A stretch of DNA of 64,000 nt from Deltaproteobacteria bacterium HGW-Deltaproteobacteria-6 (lineage in GTDB: Bacteria; Desulfobacterota; Syntrophia; Syntrophales; Smithellaceae). Under the pieces are notes generated by a model. The model ran no database searches. It worked only from the letters and a program-made list of their open reading frames with translations, and was not told the origin of the DNA. Positions 45,052 to 56,131 of the stretch are shown here, in pieces (position 1 is the first letter of the stretch; each line of letters begins with the position of its first letter). The position numbers and the translations under genes were made by a program. Location of the stretch: contig PHAT01000007.1 of NCBI GenBank assembly GCA_002840435.1, positions 62,001 to 126,000 of the forward strand, in the 5' to 3' direction.

Positions 45052-47034
45052 ATGGCGGCAGACTCAAAGAAATGGCTGAAGTTCCGGCTGGCCAGCATTC
45101 TGGCGATTTTTTTGATTTTGTTTATTGCTTTATTGTCCCGCGCTTTTCAATTGCAGGTCTTGTCCGGTGAAAAATTAAAAAGGCTGGCCGTCCGGCAGCA
45201 TATCACCACGTTGCCCATTCAGTCCGAAAGGGGCATGATTTATGACCGCAACGGCGAAAAACTGGCCATGTCGGTGTTGGCGGATTCCGTATGCGCCGAT
45301 CCCACCCGGATCAACGATCAGGTAAAGGTGTCCCGTCAGGTGGCGGCTATTCTGAATCTCGATCAATCCACCGTTTTTAAAAGAATCTCCGAACCGAAGA
45401 GCTTCTGCTGGCTGGCCAGAAAGATTTCTCAGCAGCAGGCGGCTCAGGTGGAGGCGGCGGATATTGAAGGCGTCTTTCTGATTAAGGAACCGAAGCGGTT
45501 TTATCCCAACGGGCAACTGGCGGCTCATTTAATCGGGTTTTCCGGTTTTGACGCTGAGGGGCTGGAAGGACTGGAAAAGAAATATGATACGCATTTAAAG
45601 GGGACGCCGGGAAAACTGACCTGGGCCAGAGACGCCAAAGGAAAAAAACTTTTCCTGCATGTTGAACACGCCAACTCCGCCAAAGGTGACAGCGCCAATC
45701 TGGTTCTGACTATCGACAGCCGCATCCAGTATCTGGTGGAAACACATCTGAAAGAAGCCGTGCTCAGCAAGGGGGCAAAAGGCGGTGTGGCGATTGTCAT
45801 GGATCCTAAAACGGGCGAGATTCTGGCGCTGGCCAACGAGAAAGGATTCAATCCCAACAATATCAAGGGGCTGACATCTGAGTCCTGGAAAAACCGTGCG
45901 ATCACGGACTCCTTTGATCCCGGATCAACCTTTAAGCCTTTTCTGGTCGCCGCCGCCCTGGAAGAGAAAGTTGTCAAAGAGTCGGATCGGTTTTATTGTG
46001 AGAATGGCAATTATAAAATTGCCAACCGGGTGATTCGCGAGGCCAACCGGAAACGTCACGGCTATCTGCCCGTGCGCGATATTCTGAAGTACTCCAGCAA
46101 TATCGGTTCCGCGAAAATCGCGGAAAAACTCGGCCGGGAAAAATTCTATTCCTATATTAAAAATTTCGGGTTTGGTTCCAGAACGGGAATTGATTTATCC
46201 GGTGAAGCTGCCGGGGTTTTAATGCCTGTAAAGCGCTGGACCAAGGTGGACACGGCAAACATCGGTTTCGGCCAGGGCATTTCGGTTACCGCCATTCAGC
46301 TCATTACCGCCATGTCGGCCATCGCCAATGGCGGGGTGTTGATGAAACCTTACATCGTGCGAGGGCTTACTGACAAAAATAACAACCCGATTAAAATGTA
46401 CGCTCCGGAAACCGTGCGCCGGGTTGTGTCGCAGGATACGGCAAAACATTTGACGGCCATGCTGACGGAAGTCGTCGGGGCCGAAGACGGCACCGGTAAA
46501 AGGGCCCATATTACAAATGTCGCCGTTGCCGGCAAAACCGGGACCGCGCAGAAATTTGATTTTGCCCGTGGCGGGTATTCATCGGAGAGGGTGCGCACGT
46601 CCTTTATCGGATTCTTCCCCTCCGATAATCCACAGGTGGCCATTCTCGTCATGCTGGATGAGCCGCAGCGCGACAAGTGGGGCGGTGTAGCCGCCGCACC
46701 GGTTTTTAAAAATATCGGCGAACAGATTCTCAACTGTTTTAAAACGAACATTCGGGAGACACCGGTATTTGAGCCTTTACAGCCAAACCAGCTGCGGTTG
46801 GTCGAGGCGGATAAATCGCTGGCAGAGGACATAACAGCAGCGGGAATGGATGATGACGCCAGCATGCCGGACTTTACGGGGCTGACGATTCGTGAGGCGT
46901 TAAAGAGAGCAAAATCCCGGTCAATCGAACTGCAGGTATCAGGCAATGGCTGGGCGGTTAGTCAGGCCCCGGGAGCGGGTTCGGTTTTGGGCGATGAGCG
47001 TGTGTGCAAAGTCGTATTTGAGATTAAAAACTGA
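45052..47034 (+). CDS. ftsI: Peptidoglycan transpeptidase FtsI (PBP3) with PASTA domain
   Basis: 660 residues. A membrane anchor (about 13-33), a pedestal domain with ERGMIYDRNGEKLA, and the transpeptidase with the SxxK motif STFK, SSN and KTGT. The last 60 residues (SMPDFTGLTIREALKRA to the end) are one PASTA domain, typical of SpoVD-like and many deltaproteobacterial FtsI but absent from E. coli. It crosslinks septal peptidoglycan with FtsW. ATG 45052 has GGGG upstream with 8-base spacing; GTG 45046 overlaps ftsL. Confidence 0.95.
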   Translation: MAADSKKWLKFRLASILAIFLILFIALLSRAFQLQVLSGEKLKRLAVRQHITTLPIQSERGMIYDRNGEKLAMSVLADSVCADPTRINDQVKVSRQVAAILNLDQSTVFKRISEPKSFCWLARKISQQQAAQVEAADIEGVFLIKEPKRFYPNGQLAAHLIGFSGFDAEGLEGLEKKYDTHLKGTPGKLTWARDAKGKKLFLHVEHANSAKGDSANLVLTIDSRIQYLVETHLKEAVLSKGAKGGVAIVMDPKTGEILALANEKGFNPNNIKGLTSESWKNRAITDSFDPGSTFKPFLVAAALEEKVVKESDRFYCENGNYKIANRVIREANRKRHGYLPVRDILKYSSNIGSAKIAEKLGREKFYSYIKNFGFGSRTGIDLSGEAAGVLMPVKRWTKVDTANIGFGQGISVTAIQLITAMSAIANGGVLMKPYIVRGLTDKNNNPIKMYAPETVRRVVSQDTAKHLTAMLTEVVGAEDGTGKRAHITNVAVAGKTGTAQKFDFARGGYSSERVRTSFIGFFPSDNPQVAILVMLDEPQRDKWGGVAAAPVFKNIGEQILNCFKTNIRETPVFEPLQPNQLRLVEADKSLAEDITAAGMDDDASMPDFTGLTIREALKRAKSRSIELQVSGNGWAVSQAPGAGSVLGDERVCKVVFEIKN

Positions 47035-47040
47035 GGCGTG

Positions 47041-50016
47041 ATGGAACTGCGGCAATTACTCAATGGAATAGAAACGATCGATGACAAGACTTTGTTGTGT
47101 GGCAATGTCTCATCGGTCTGCTATGCCGCGGATCAATGCAAACCGGACTCGTTGTTTGTCGCAATTCCCGGATTGGCCCATGATGGCCACGATTTTATCG
47201 GTCAGGCCCTTGAACGGGGCGCGCGTTTCATTGTCCATCAGAAAAAAATTAATGTGCCGGACGGAATCATCGCCATCGCAGTGTCCGACAGCCGCCGCGC
47301 GCTGGGGATGCTCGCAAAAAATTTTTTCGGCGATCCGTCTTCAAGGCTGACGCTCATCGGCATTACCGGAACCAGCGGGAAGACCACCATATCCTATCTG
47401 CTGGAATCGATTTTGACGGCCGCCGGTTTTCGCTGCGGTGTTTTAGGGACGGTGAATTACCGTTACAGCGGCAAAGCCATTCCCGCGCCGAACACCACGC
47501 CGGAATCTTTTGAGATGCAAAAAATTCTGAGCGAGATGGCAGGCGCCGGCGTGACGCATGTCATTGCCGAAGTATCATCGCATGCGCTGGATTTAAGAAG
47601 AGTTGATGATTGCGACTTTGATCTGGGTGTTTTCACCAATCTCAGTCCGGAGCATCTGGATTACCATAAAGATATGGAAGACTATTTCCGGGCTAAAAAA
47701 AGACTATTTACCGGGATTCTGCCGCTGAGCAAAAAGAACCGTCAGCAAAAGGCCGTCATCAACGCGGACGATCCATGGGGACGGAGGCTGCTTGATGAAA
47801 TCCGGATTCCCGCTTTGTCTTACGGCCTGGAAAAAGACAGCGGTGTGACCGCTTACGGCGAGGCCATCACACTGGATGGTATCCGGGCCGGGATTGTTCT
47901 GGCCGGGAAAAGGCTGACCGTGGACTCCGGGCTGATCGGCAGATTCAATCTGTCCAACATTCTGGCCGCCGCAGCCACCGCCTCTGTCCTGGACGTGGCC
48001 CCGCAGGCGATTGAAGCGGGGATTAAAAATTTAACCTCCGTTCCGGGTCGTCTGGAAAAGGTGGAAACGTCTGCCGGTATTCATGTTTTTGTGGATTACG
48101 CCCACAAGCCGGATGCCTTGAAACAGGTGTTGATCAATTTAGATCAATTAAAGCAAAAAAGAATATTGACTGTTTTCGGCTGTGGAGGTAATCGTGACCG
48201 CGCCAAGAGACCGTTGATGGGCAAGACGGCAACGCAATACAGCGATTTAACTATTGTTACGTCCGATAACCCGCGTAAAGAAGAGCCTCTGGCAATTATC
48301 GGCGAAATAGAGGCGGGGATCGACCGGCAAAAAATAAGAGAAATGCCGTCGAGCCAACTGGCATTCACGGAGGGCAGGCACGTTTACACGGTGATTGCCG
48401 ACCGGAAGACCGCCATTCACGCCGCAATTAAATTAGCCGGGGTTGGGGATATTGTTTTGATAGCCGGAAAAGGACACGAAGATTATCAGATTCTGGGAAC
48501 GCAGAAAATTCCGTTTGACGACCGTGTGGTTGCTGCTGAGGCCCTGCAGGTCCGGTCTGCAGAATTTTCGACGGTTGTGTCTCCCGTATTCTCCCTGGCC
48601 GAGGTTCTTACCGCAACGGGCGGCCGTCTGATTGCCGGAAACAGGGAAACCAACGTTTACGGTGTTTCCACGGATTCCAGAAAAGTGTGCAAAGGCAATC
48701 TTTTTATCGCGCTTGCCGGAGAAAATTTTGACGGCCATGCCTTTGTGCAGAAAGCCGTGGACGACGGCGCGGCCTGTGTCATGGTTTCCGATATCCATAG
48801 AATCAACCGGGACGGCATGAAGCCGTCTGCCGGCATCATTGAGGTGGAAGATACGCTGCAGGCTCTGGGTGATCTGGCGCACGCGCACCGTAAACGTTTT
48901 TCCATTCCCGTGATCGGACTGACCGGTTCTTCAGGCAAAACGACCACCAAGGAAATGCTGTCGGGCATTCTGGAGCAGGAAAGAAAAGTTCTCAAAACGG
49001 AAGGAAATTTAAACAATCTGATCGGATTGCCGCAGACGATTTTCCGCATGACCTCACAGCACGAAATTGCCGTTCTGGAAATGGGAACCAACACGCGCGG
49101 CGAAATTAAAAGACTGACGCAAATCGCCGCGCCGGACATCGGACTCATTACCAACGTCGGACCCGCGCACCTGGCGGGATTCGGTACGGTGGATGTTGTG
49201 CGCGAAGAAAAAGGCGATTTGTTTTTTTATATGGCGCCTTCCGGAATTGCGGTTGTTAATCTGGATGACGAAGCGGTTGGCCAGGTGGTCAAACGATGGT
49301 CCGGGCGCCGGGTTACCTTCAGCATGGGCGCCGGTGCCGATGTCAGCGTGACCGATATCCGGAAAAACGGCGACAGCGGGATGAGCTTTAATCTGTTGAT
49401 GGGTGGCAGTGCGCACAGGGTGGATATGAAAGTTGCCGGCCTTCACAATATCTACAACGCGATGGCTGCCGCGGCGGCGGCTCTGGCCTGCGGCATCCAT
49501 TCCGACTCCATTCGGCGCGGCCTGACTGCATTTCAGGCAGTCAGCGGACGCATGGAGATTTTTAAACTGCGAAACGGCGCGTATCTGATTAATGATGCCT
49601 ACAATGCCAATCCCGCATCCGTGCGGGAAGCCCTGTTGACTCTGAAGGATTTAAAAAATTCACACAACGCTTTCGTGTTTCTGGGCGATATGCTGGAATT
49701 GGGCGACTCAGCCCCCGAGATGCATCGGCGGGTCGGAATGCTGCTGGCGACAATCGGGGTGAAGGCTGTTTTTCTTCAGGGGGACTTTGCGGACATAACG
49801 GCGGCGGGCGCCCTGGAAGGCGGATTGGCGAAGGAACAAGTTATGTTTTTAAATAATGATGAAGAGGCCCTGTCTTTCTTGAAAAAACAGTTGCACAAAA
49901 ATGATTGGATTCTGGTCAAAGGATCCCGCCGGATGAAGATGGACAGGATTGTCGCGAGAATCCGTGAAGATGTCGGCGACGCCGGAGCAAAAGGCAGGCA
50001 GGGAGAAGAAAAGTGA
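47041..50016 (+). CDS. murE-murF: MurE-MurF fusion: UDP-MurNAc-tripeptide synthetase / D-Ala-D-Ala adding enzyme
   Basis: 991 residues with two complete Mur ligases in one unbroken frame. The MurE half (about 1-500) has the P-loop GTSGKTT (from 107) and DNPR (409-412), which marks meso-diaminopimelate specificity. The MurF half starts about residue 510 ([13 protein letters not shown]) with STDSR, its own P-loop GSSGKTT (from 626), [11 protein letters not shown] and [10 protein letters not shown]. The linker is about 15-20 residues. E. coli has two separate genes in this order; fusions are known in a few lineages. GAGG lies four bases before ATG 47041. Confidence 0.96.
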   Translation: MELRQLLNGIETIDDKTLLCGNVSSVCYAADQCKPDSLFVAIPGLAHDGHDFIGQALERGARFIVHQKKINVPDGIIAIAVSDSRRALGMLAKNFFGDPSSRLTLIGITGTSGKTTISYLLESILTAAGFRCGVLGTVNYRYSGKAIPAPNTTPESFEMQKILSEMAGAGVTHVIAEVSSHALDLRRVDDCDFDLGVFTNLSPEHLDYHKDMEDYFRAKKRLFTGILPLSKKNRQQKAVINADDPWGRRLLDEIRIPALSYGLEKDSGVTAYGEAITLDGIRAGIVLAGKRLTVDSGLIGRFNLSNILAAAATASVLDVAPQAIEAGIKNLTSVPGRLEKVETSAGIHVFVDYAHKPDALKQVLINLDQLKQKRILTVFGCGGNRDRAKRPLMGKTATQYSDLTIVTSDNPRKEEPLAIIGEIEAGIDRQKIREMPSSQLAFTEGRHVYTVIADRKTAIHAAIKLAGVGDIVLIAGKGHEDYQILGTQKIPFDDRVVAAEALQVRSAEFSTVVSPVFSLAEVLTATGGRLIAGNRETNVYGVSTDSRKVCKGNLFIALAGENFDGHAFVQKAVDDGAACVMVSDIHRINRDGMKPSAGIIEVEDTLQALGDLAHAHRKRFSIPVIGLTGSSGKTTTKEMLSGILEQERKVLKTEGNLNNLIGLPQTIFRMTSQHEIAVLEMGTNTRGEIKRLTQIAAPDIGLITNVGPAHLAGFGTVDVVREEKGDLFFYMAPSGIAVVNLDDEAVGQVVKRWSGRRVTFSMGAGADVSVTDIRKNGDSGMSFNLLMGGSAHRVDMKVAGLHNIYNAMAAAAAALACGIHSDSIRRGLTAFQAVSGRMEIFKLRNGAYLINDAYNANPASVREALLTLKDLKNSHNAFVFLGDMLELGDSAPEMHRRVGMLLATIGVKAVFLQGDFADITAAGALEGGLAKEQVMFLNNDEEALSFLKKQLHKNDWILVKGSRRMKMDRIVARIREDVGDAGAKGRQGEEK

Positions 50017-51092
50017 TTTACGAATTTTTATATCCTTTCCATGCAACCTTTTCATTCTTTAACGTGTTTCGTTACATCACGTTTAGGACGATTTTTGCTT
50101 CGATTACGGCTTTGCTGATTTGTCTGGTGATGGGGCGCTGGCTGATCCGCACCCTGCAGGACATGCAGATTGATCAGCAGATCCGCGAAGACGGGCCCCA
50201 GACGCATCTAGTAAAAAAGGGAACGCCCACGATGGGGGGGATCCTTATAATTTTCGCCGTCGTTATTTCCACGATCCTCTGGGCCAATCTGGCTGTGGGC
50301 TATATCTGGCTTACGCTGCTCGTTACGATCGGCTTTGGTCTGATTGGTTTTATGGATGATTACCGGAAGCTGGCCGGTAAAAGCTCCCGTGGTATTTCCG
50401 GAAGAACGCGGCTTGCCGCTGAGATTGCCATTGCCCTGTTTGTCGGCGTGATTTTGTATTTCAAGCCCGGATTCAATACGCAGATTACGATTCCGTTCTT
50501 CAAGACGGTTTTACCCAATATCGGCTGGGGATACATTCTGCTTTGCGTTTTTATCATCGTCGGCGCGGCCAACGCCGTGAACCTGACGGACGGCCTCGAC
50601 GGTTTGGCGACGGGGCCCGCAATCATTTGTTTTGCAACATATTTAATGTTTGCCTATTTTGCCGGCAACGTGAAAGTGGCCGGTTATCTGCAGATTCCTT
50701 ATGTGCCGGGCGCCGGAGAATTGTCGGTGTTCTGCGGCGCCTTGATGGGCGCGGCGCTTGGCTTCTTATGGTTTAATTCCTATCCGGCGGAAATATTTAT
50801 GGGGGATGTCGGATCGCTCGCGATGGGCGGCGCGCTGGGTACGGTAGCTGTGATCACCAAACAGGAAATCCTGCTCGCGATTGTCGGCGGTGTTTTTGTG
50901 ATGGAAACTTTTTCCGTTATTTTTCAGGTCGGCTATTTCAAACTGACGGGCGGCAAACGGATTTTCCGGATGGCGCCGATTCACCATCATTTTGAACTCA
51001 AAGGCTGGGCGGAGCCGAAGGTGATTGTCCGGTTCTGGATCATATCGATACTGCTGGCGCTGGTGGCGATTATGACCTTGAAGTTACGATAG
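50013..51092 (+). CDS. mraY: Phospho-N-acetylmuramoyl-pentapeptide transferase MraY
   Basis: 359 residues, ten transmembrane helices. [30 protein letters not shown] and the final HHHFELKGW motif are the family fingerprints. It makes lipid I from UDP-MurNAc-pentapeptide and undecaprenyl phosphate. GTG start overlaps the murE-murF stop by four bases (GTGA), showing tight coupling. Confidence 0.98.
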   Translation: MIYEFLYPFHATFSFFNVFRYITFRTIFASITALLICLVMGRWLIRTLQDMQIDQQIREDGPQTHLVKKGTPTMGGILIIFAVVISTILWANLAVGYIWLTLLVTIGFGLIGFMDDYRKLAGKSSRGISGRTRLAAEIAIALFVGVILYFKPGFNTQITIPFFKTVLPNIGWGYILLCVFIIVGAANAVNLTDGLDGLATGPAIICFATYLMFAYFAGNVKVAGYLQIPYVPGAGELSVFCGALMGAALGFLWFNSYPAEIFMGDVGSLAMGGALGTVAVITKQEILLAIVGGVFVMETFSVIFQVGYFKLTGGKRIFRMAPIHHHFELKGWAEPKVIVRFWIISILLALVAIMTLKLR

Positions 51093-51099
51093 AGGAAGT

Positions 51100-52443
51100 A
51101 TGGACCTTTCAGAAAAGAAAATAGCCGTTATCGGCATGGGTAAAACAGGCATTGCCGTAGCAGGGTTTCTGGGCGGCAGGCAGGCGACGGTTGTGGCCGT
51201 CGATGAAAAACCGCAGGGTCAATGGGGAGAGGCGTTTGAACAGCTGGCTTCCGAACCGTGGCTGACCGTCGGCAGTTATGATGCGTCGGCGCTGGACGGC
51301 GTCGATCTGGTTGTGCCGTCGCCGGGAATTCCTCCCTACCATGACATTTTAACAGCCGCGCAAAAAAAGAAGATTCCGATCGTCAGTGAAATCGAGCTGG
51401 CTTATCGTTTTATCAAAACACCGATCATTGCCGTCACCGGCACCAACGGCAAAACCACTACCACCACATTGCTGGGAAAAATTCTGGCGCATGCCGGAAA
51501 GAAAGTATTTGTCGGCGGGAATATCGGCAATCCTTTAATTGAATATGCCGGAACCCCGCAGAGCGATGATTTTATTGTCGCCGAAATCAGCAGCTTCCAG
51601 CTTCAATGGACCGGGACATTCCGTCCACATGCCGCCATACTGCTCAATATCACCTGCGATCATGTCAATTACCACGGATCATTCGAAGCATACCGGCGCG
51701 TCAAAGCCGGCATATTTGAACATCAGAAGGGGAATGATCTGGCGATTCTCAACGCTGACGATGAAGCACAACAAGGGCTGGCTTCGTCGATCCACGCGCA
51801 GGTCATTGCTTTCAGTTCAAAACGAAAGCTGGATGCGGGAATATTTTTACAGGATGATTTTATCATTGACCGCCGGCCGGACGGCTCCTGCGAGCGCTAT
51901 CCTTTGGGGATGATTGCGCTTCCCGGTTTGCACAACGCGGAAAATGTCATGGCGGCGGTGGCGGCCGCCCGTTTCTGCGGCTGCTCTCAGCAGAGCATTA
52001 TCGAAGCCGTATCGGGGTTTCACGGTTTGCCGCATCGCATCGAATTTGCCGGTGAAAAGCATGCGGTTAAATATTACGATGATTCCAAGGGCACCAATGT
52101 GGATGCCGTTGTCCGCGCGCTTCAGACTTTCGACACGCCGGTTATTTTACTGCTGGGGGGGCGGGACAAGGATGGAAATTTTGAAGCGCTGCAGCCCCTG
52201 CTGCAATCAAAAACAAGACAGGTCATCCTGTTTGGCGAGGCGCGCGACCTAATTTCCCCACAGCTGGGCAAGCAGGTGCCGATCAGCAAGGAGCCGACGC
52301 TTGAAGCGGCTGTGCAGCGCGCCCGCCGTGACGCCCGGCCCGGGGACATCGTGCTGTTGTCACCGGGATGCGCAAGCTTTGATGAGTTTGCCAATTACAA
52401 GGAGCGAGGAAAATTTTTTAAGGAAATGGTCGGGAATCTTTAA
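51100..52443 (+). CDS. murD: UDP-MurNAc-L-alanine--D-glutamate ligase MurD
   Basis: 447 residues. N-terminal Rossmann-like domain (IAVIGMGKTGIAVAGFL), P-loop GTNGKTTTT, ISSFQLQ, HVNYHGS, and DDSKGTNVDA are typical of MurD. Complete length. It lies seven bases behind mraY and the ftsW ATG follows its stop with no gap. Confidence 0.98.
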   Translation: MDLSEKKIAVIGMGKTGIAVAGFLGGRQATVVAVDEKPQGQWGEAFEQLASEPWLTVGSYDASALDGVDLVVPSPGIPPYHDILTAAQKKKIPIVSEIELAYRFIKTPIIAVTGTNGKTTTTTLLGKILAHAGKKVFVGGNIGNPLIEYAGTPQSDDFIVAEISSFQLQWTGTFRPHAAILLNITCDHVNYHGSFEAYRRVKAGIFEHQKGNDLAILNADDEAQQGLASSIHAQVIAFSSKRKLDAGIFLQDDFIIDRRPDGSCERYPLGMIALPGLHNAENVMAAVAAARFCGCSQQSIIEAVSGFHGLPHRIEFAGEKHAVKYYDDSKGTNVDAVVRALQTFDTPVILLLGGRDKDGNFEALQPLLQSKTRQVILFGEARDLISPQLGKQVPISKEPTLEAAVQRARRDARPGDIVLLSPGCASFDEFANYKERGKFFKEMVGNL

Positions 52444-53553
52444 ATGGAAGCAGCTCAGAAAAAAGAAACCAATACGCCGGATATCATTTTGCTGCTCGTC
52501 ACCTTAATTCTGGTGACGGTGGGCACGGCGATGATTTATTCATCCAGTTCCATTCTGGCCATGGAAAAATTCAAAGACGGGCAATTTTTTCTCAAGAAAC
52601 ATTTGTTTTTTGTTTTTACCGGTTTGATCCTGATGATTGTCATGACCAAGATTCCTTATGAGCAATTAAAGAAGGTGGCTTATCCCGGCGTGATTGTCTC
52701 CGTTGTTCTACTGCTGCTGCTTTTCATCCCGCATGTCGGGATCAGAAGAGGCGGCGCGACCCGCTGGCTCAATATGGGCGTGTTTTCGTTTCAGGTGACC
52801 GAACTGGTCAAAGTGGCCATGGTGATTTTTCTGGCGCATCTGCTGACCCGCAAGGTGCATCATCTCAAAAAATTCAGCCGGGGTGTGCTGATTCCCCTGT
52901 CGGTGACGGCTGTCATCATGGGGCTGATTATTCTCCAGCCTGATTTCGGCACCGTCGTCATTATCGCATCGATACTGCTTCTGATGCTGTCTCTGGCCGG
53001 TTCCCGGATCACCCATCTGATGTTTCTGGGCGCGGCCTTTATCCCCATAGGCGTCTGGCTGATCATGCACAAAGGCTACCGGATGGCACGTCTGACGGCA
53101 TTTCTGGATCCCTGGAAAGACGCGGACAATACCGGCTTCCAGCTCATCCAGTCGCTGATTTCCTTCGGATCGGGCGGGGTGACGGGGACGGGCATCGGTG
53201 ACGGCATGCAGAAATTGTTTTATCTGCCGGAGCCGCACACGGATTTTATTCTGGCGGTCATCGCGGAAGAAAGCGGTTTTATCGGCGTGGCGATTGTGAT
53301 CGTCATGTTTATTTTCTTCCTGCTGCGCGGCTTCATGATCGCTTTTCGCGCGCCGGATCTTTTCGGGACGCTGCTCGCCGCCGGCCTGACCATGCTGATT
53401 GCCATGCAGGCGTTTATTAATATTGCGGGTGTGATGGGGTTGATCCCGTTAAAAGGGCTGGCGCTGCCTTTTTTAAGTTATGGCGGCACGTCGTTTGTGG
53501 TCAGCATGCTGGTGGTGGGGATTTTGCTGAATATTTCCACGCAGCGGACCTGA
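52444..53553 (+). CDS. ftsW: Septal peptidoglycan glycosyltransferase FtsW
   Basis: 369 residues with about ten transmembrane helices, SEDS family. GGATRWLNMG, FQVTELVKVAMVIFLA, QPDFGTV, PEPHTDFILAVIAEESGFIG and the final LPFLSYGGTS are the signature segments. It polymerises lipid II at the septum with FtsI. It begins directly at the murD stop. Confidence 0.97.
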   Translation: MEAAQKKETNTPDIILLLVTLILVTVGTAMIYSSSSILAMEKFKDGQFFLKKHLFFVFTGLILMIVMTKIPYEQLKKVAYPGVIVSVVLLLLLFIPHVGIRRGGATRWLNMGVFSFQVTELVKVAMVIFLAHLLTRKVHHLKKFSRGVLIPLSVTAVIMGLIILQPDFGTVVIIASILLLMLSLAGSRITHLMFLGAAFIPIGVWLIMHKGYRMARLTAFLDPWKDADNTGFQLIQSLISFGSGGVTGTGIGDGMQKLFYLPEPHTDFILAVIAEESGFIGVAIVIVMFIFFLLRGFMIAFRAPDLFGTLLAAGLTMLIAMQAFINIAGVMGLIPLKGLALPFLSYGGTSFVVSMLVVGILLNISTQRT

Positions 53554-53571
53554 AGGCAAAGGAGTGAGTCC

Positions 53572-53616
53572 ATGCGCGGAAATTTTATGAAAGCAGGGAG
53601 ATACCGGTGCGGATAG
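53572..53616 (+). CDS. 14-codon minicistron overlapping the murG start
   Basis: ATG 53572 with AAGGAG eight bases upstream opens a frame of 14 codons (MRGNFMKAGRYRCG) that ends at TAG 53614-53616, overlapping the murG GTG (53607) out of frame. The ribosome-binding site here is at least as good as the murG one. It could couple translation of murG to ribosomes arriving from ftsW. Whether the peptide is made is unknown. Confidence 0.35.
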   Translation: MRGNFMKAGRYRCG

Positions 53617-54695
53617 CCATTGCGGGAGGAGGAACGGGAGGCCATTTATTTCCAGGCATTGCCATCGCGGAGGAGTTTTTAAAACGCGATCCGCAAAGCC
53701 CGGTGATTTTTATCGGCACGAAAAGAGGCATCGAGCACAGGCTGCTGGGGCCGCTGGGTTACGAGCTGAAAGAAATTGATGTGGAAGGCTTAAAGGGAAG
53801 GGGTATAAAGGCTTTGATCAAAGGCGTGTATGCGATACCGAACAGCATGTTGCAGTCCCGGCGGATTCTCGCGGATTTCCGGCCGGACGTTGTAATCGGT
53901 GTCGGCGGGTACGCTTCCGGCCCCGCGGTGCTGACGGCTTATCTGATGGGCATTCCCACCGCCATTGCCGAACAAAACGCCCTGGCGGGAAATACCAACC
54001 GCATTTTGGGGAAGGTTGTCCGCAAAGTATTTGTGACCTATGAACAAAGTAAAAACCTGTTTGCGGCCCGGAAAGTCACCGTGACGGGCAATCCGGTCCG
54101 GGCGGCCATTGCCGCGGGTCTTACTCAGATAAAAGAAAAAAAAGCCGGCCGCCGGATTCTGATTTTCGGCGGATCACAGGGTGCGGCGACCATCAATAGA
54201 ACAGTGGTGGCCATGCTGCCGCTCTTGCAGAAGATAAAAGATCAAGTCAGCATTGTCCATCAGACAGGCGACCGTGATCTGGCGGAGGCTGCGCAGGCTT
54301 ATGAACAATACGGCATCGAGGCCCGGGTCAGCCCGTTTATTGTGGATATGGTGTCCGCCTATCAGGCCGCCGATCTGATTATCTGCCGCGCGGGAGCGAC
54401 ATCTCTGGCGGAGATTACGGTGGCGGGAAAAGCCTCCATTCTGATTCCTTTTCCCTTTGCGGCCGATGATCATCAGACGCTGAACGCGAAGGCGATGGTC
54501 GAAGCCGGCGCCGCGGCCATGATTCGGGAAAGCGACCTGACCGCTGAAAAACTATATTCGGTTGTAGAAAACCTGCTGGGAGACGATCAAAAATTACGGG
54601 ATATGGAAGCAAAATCAAAAAAGCTGGGCAGGCCCGATGCAGCGGCAAGAATTGTCGATGCCTGCCTGCAATTGGCATCGACATATAAGCACTAA
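53607..54695 (+). CDS. murG: Lipid II synthase MurG
   Basis: 362 residues. GGGTGGHLFPGIAIA, GVGGYASGPAV, AEQNALAGNTNRIL, FGGSQGAATIN and RAGATSLAEI are the GT28 motifs. It adds GlcNAc to lipid I on the inner face of the membrane. GTG start with GGGAG six bases upstream; a minicistron overlaps the start. The gap to ftsW is 53 bases, the largest within this part of the cluster. Confidence 0.97.
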   Translation: MRIAIAGGGTGGHLFPGIAIAEEFLKRDPQSPVIFIGTKRGIEHRLLGPLGYELKEIDVEGLKGRGIKALIKGVYAIPNSMLQSRRILADFRPDVVIGVGGYASGPAVLTAYLMGIPTAIAEQNALAGNTNRILGKVVRKVFVTYEQSKNLFAARKVTVTGNPVRAAIAAGLTQIKEKKAGRRILIFGGSQGAATINRTVVAMLPLLQKIKDQVSIVHQTGDRDLAEAAQAYEQYGIEARVSPFIVDMVSAYQAADLIICRAGATSLAEITVAGKASILIPFPFAADDHQTLNAKAMVEAGAAAMIRESDLTAEKLYSVVENLLGDDQKLRDMEAKSKKLGRPDAAARIVDACLQLASTYKH

Positions 54696-54721
54696 AGCAG
54701 AAAACGAGGGAAAAAGTTAAA

Positions 54722-56131
54722 ATGGGAAAAGATCGAGAAACCGGATTCATGCAGCGCAAAGTCAAGCGCATCCATTTTGTCGGCATCGGCGGCATCGGGA
54801 TGAGCGGCATCGCCGAAGTACTGTTGAATCTTGGTTACGGCATCAGCGGTTCGGACGCTCAGGTCAATGATACGACGCTGCGGCTGGAGCGGCTGGGCGC
54901 CTGTGTCGCCCACGGGCACGCGGCGGAGAATATCGGCAATGCGGATGTGGTGGTGACCTCCACCGCGGTGAAGACGGACAATCCGGAAGTGGTGGAAGCG
55001 CATCGCAAAAATATTCCGGTGATTCCCCGGGCGGAAATGCTGGCGGAACTTTTGAAAATGAAATTTTCCGTGGCCGTTTCCGGCAGCCACGGAAAAACGA
55101 CGACGACCTCCATGATATCGACCATTCTGGCCGAGGGCGGACTGGATCCGACAATGGTGATCGGCGGCAAGCTGGCCTCGATCGGGTCCAATGCCCGTTT
55201 GGGCGACGGCGACATTATCGTGGCGGAAGCGGATGAGAGCGACGGATCATTTTTGAAGTTGTCGCCGACCATCGCCGTCGTGACCAATATCGACCGCGAA
55301 CATCTGGATTATTATCCCGACATCGAAGAAATCAAGGCGGCCTTTTTAAAATTCGCCAACATTGTCCCCTTTTATGGCTGCACCGTGATGTGCAATGACA
55401 ACGAACATGTGCGCGAGATTGCGGGCGCCATTAAGAGGCGGGTGATTACATACGGTATTGAACATCCGGCGGATTATTGTGCAAGCGACATCCGGTTTAC
55501 GGAATCGAAAACGTTGTACCGGCTGTCTTACCGGGGGGAAAACCTGGGAGACACCGAACTTGTCGTGCCCGGTCTGTTCAATGTCTATAATTCAATGGCG
55601 GCAACCGCTGTGGGACGTGAGCTGGGACTGGACATGGACACTATCCGGAAAGGGCTGCTCGCATTTTCCGGCGTGCAGCGGCGTCTGGAGGTCAAAGGAC
55701 AGGCCGGCGGGATCACGGTGGTGGATGATTACGGACATCACCCGACGGAAATTATGGCGACACTGGCTGCCGCCCGTCAAATGTGGAAGGGCCGGCTGAT
55801 CGTGGTATTCCAGCCGCACCGCTTTACGCGCACGCGGGCGCTTTTTGATGAATTTACCCGATCGTTCAGCGATGCGGATGTTCTGGTGCTCAACGATATT
55901 TATCCGGCCTCGGAAGCGCCGATACCCGGCATTAACTCCGCGGCCCTCTGGGCGGCCATTAAGGAGGCCGGACATCCGCGCGTGGAATACATCGGTCAGA
56001 CACAGCCCACGCTGGACTTTCTGCGCACCATTGCGCGGCCGGGCGATACGGTGATTACGCTGGGTGCGGGCAGTGTCTATAAAATCGGCGAGGCGTTTCT
56101 GGGCGAGTTGAAGAAGGGGACGACAAAGTAA
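54722..56131 (+). CDS. murC: UDP-MurNAc--L-alanine ligase MurC
   Basis: 469 residues. HFVGIGGIGMSGIAEVL opens the N-domain, SGSHGKTTTTSM is the P-loop, EADESDGSFL and DDYGHHPTEI follow, and FQPHRFTRT lies in the C-domain. First amino-acid ligase of the pathway. GAGGGA precedes the ATG. Its stop overlaps the murB ATG by one base. Confidence 0.98.
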   Translation: MGKDRETGFMQRKVKRIHFVGIGGIGMSGIAEVLLNLGYGISGSDAQVNDTTLRLERLGACVAHGHAAENIGNADVVVTSTAVKTDNPEVVEAHRKNIPVIPRAEMLAELLKMKFSVAVSGSHGKTTTTSMISTILAEGGLDPTMVIGGKLASIGSNARLGDGDIIVAEADESDGSFLKLSPTIAVVTNIDREHLDYYPDIEEIKAAFLKFANIVPFYGCTVMCNDNEHVREIAGAIKRRVITYGIEHPADYCASDIRFTESKTLYRLSYRGENLGDTELVVPGLFNVYNSMAATAVGRELGLDMDTIRKGLLAFSGVQRRLEVKGQAGGITVVDDYGHHPTEIMATLAAARQMWKGRLIVVFQPHRFTRTRALFDEFTRSFSDADVLVLNDIYPASEAPIPGINSAALWAAIKEAGHPRVEYIGQTQPTLDFLRTIARPGDTVITLGAGSVYKIGEAFLGELKKGTTK

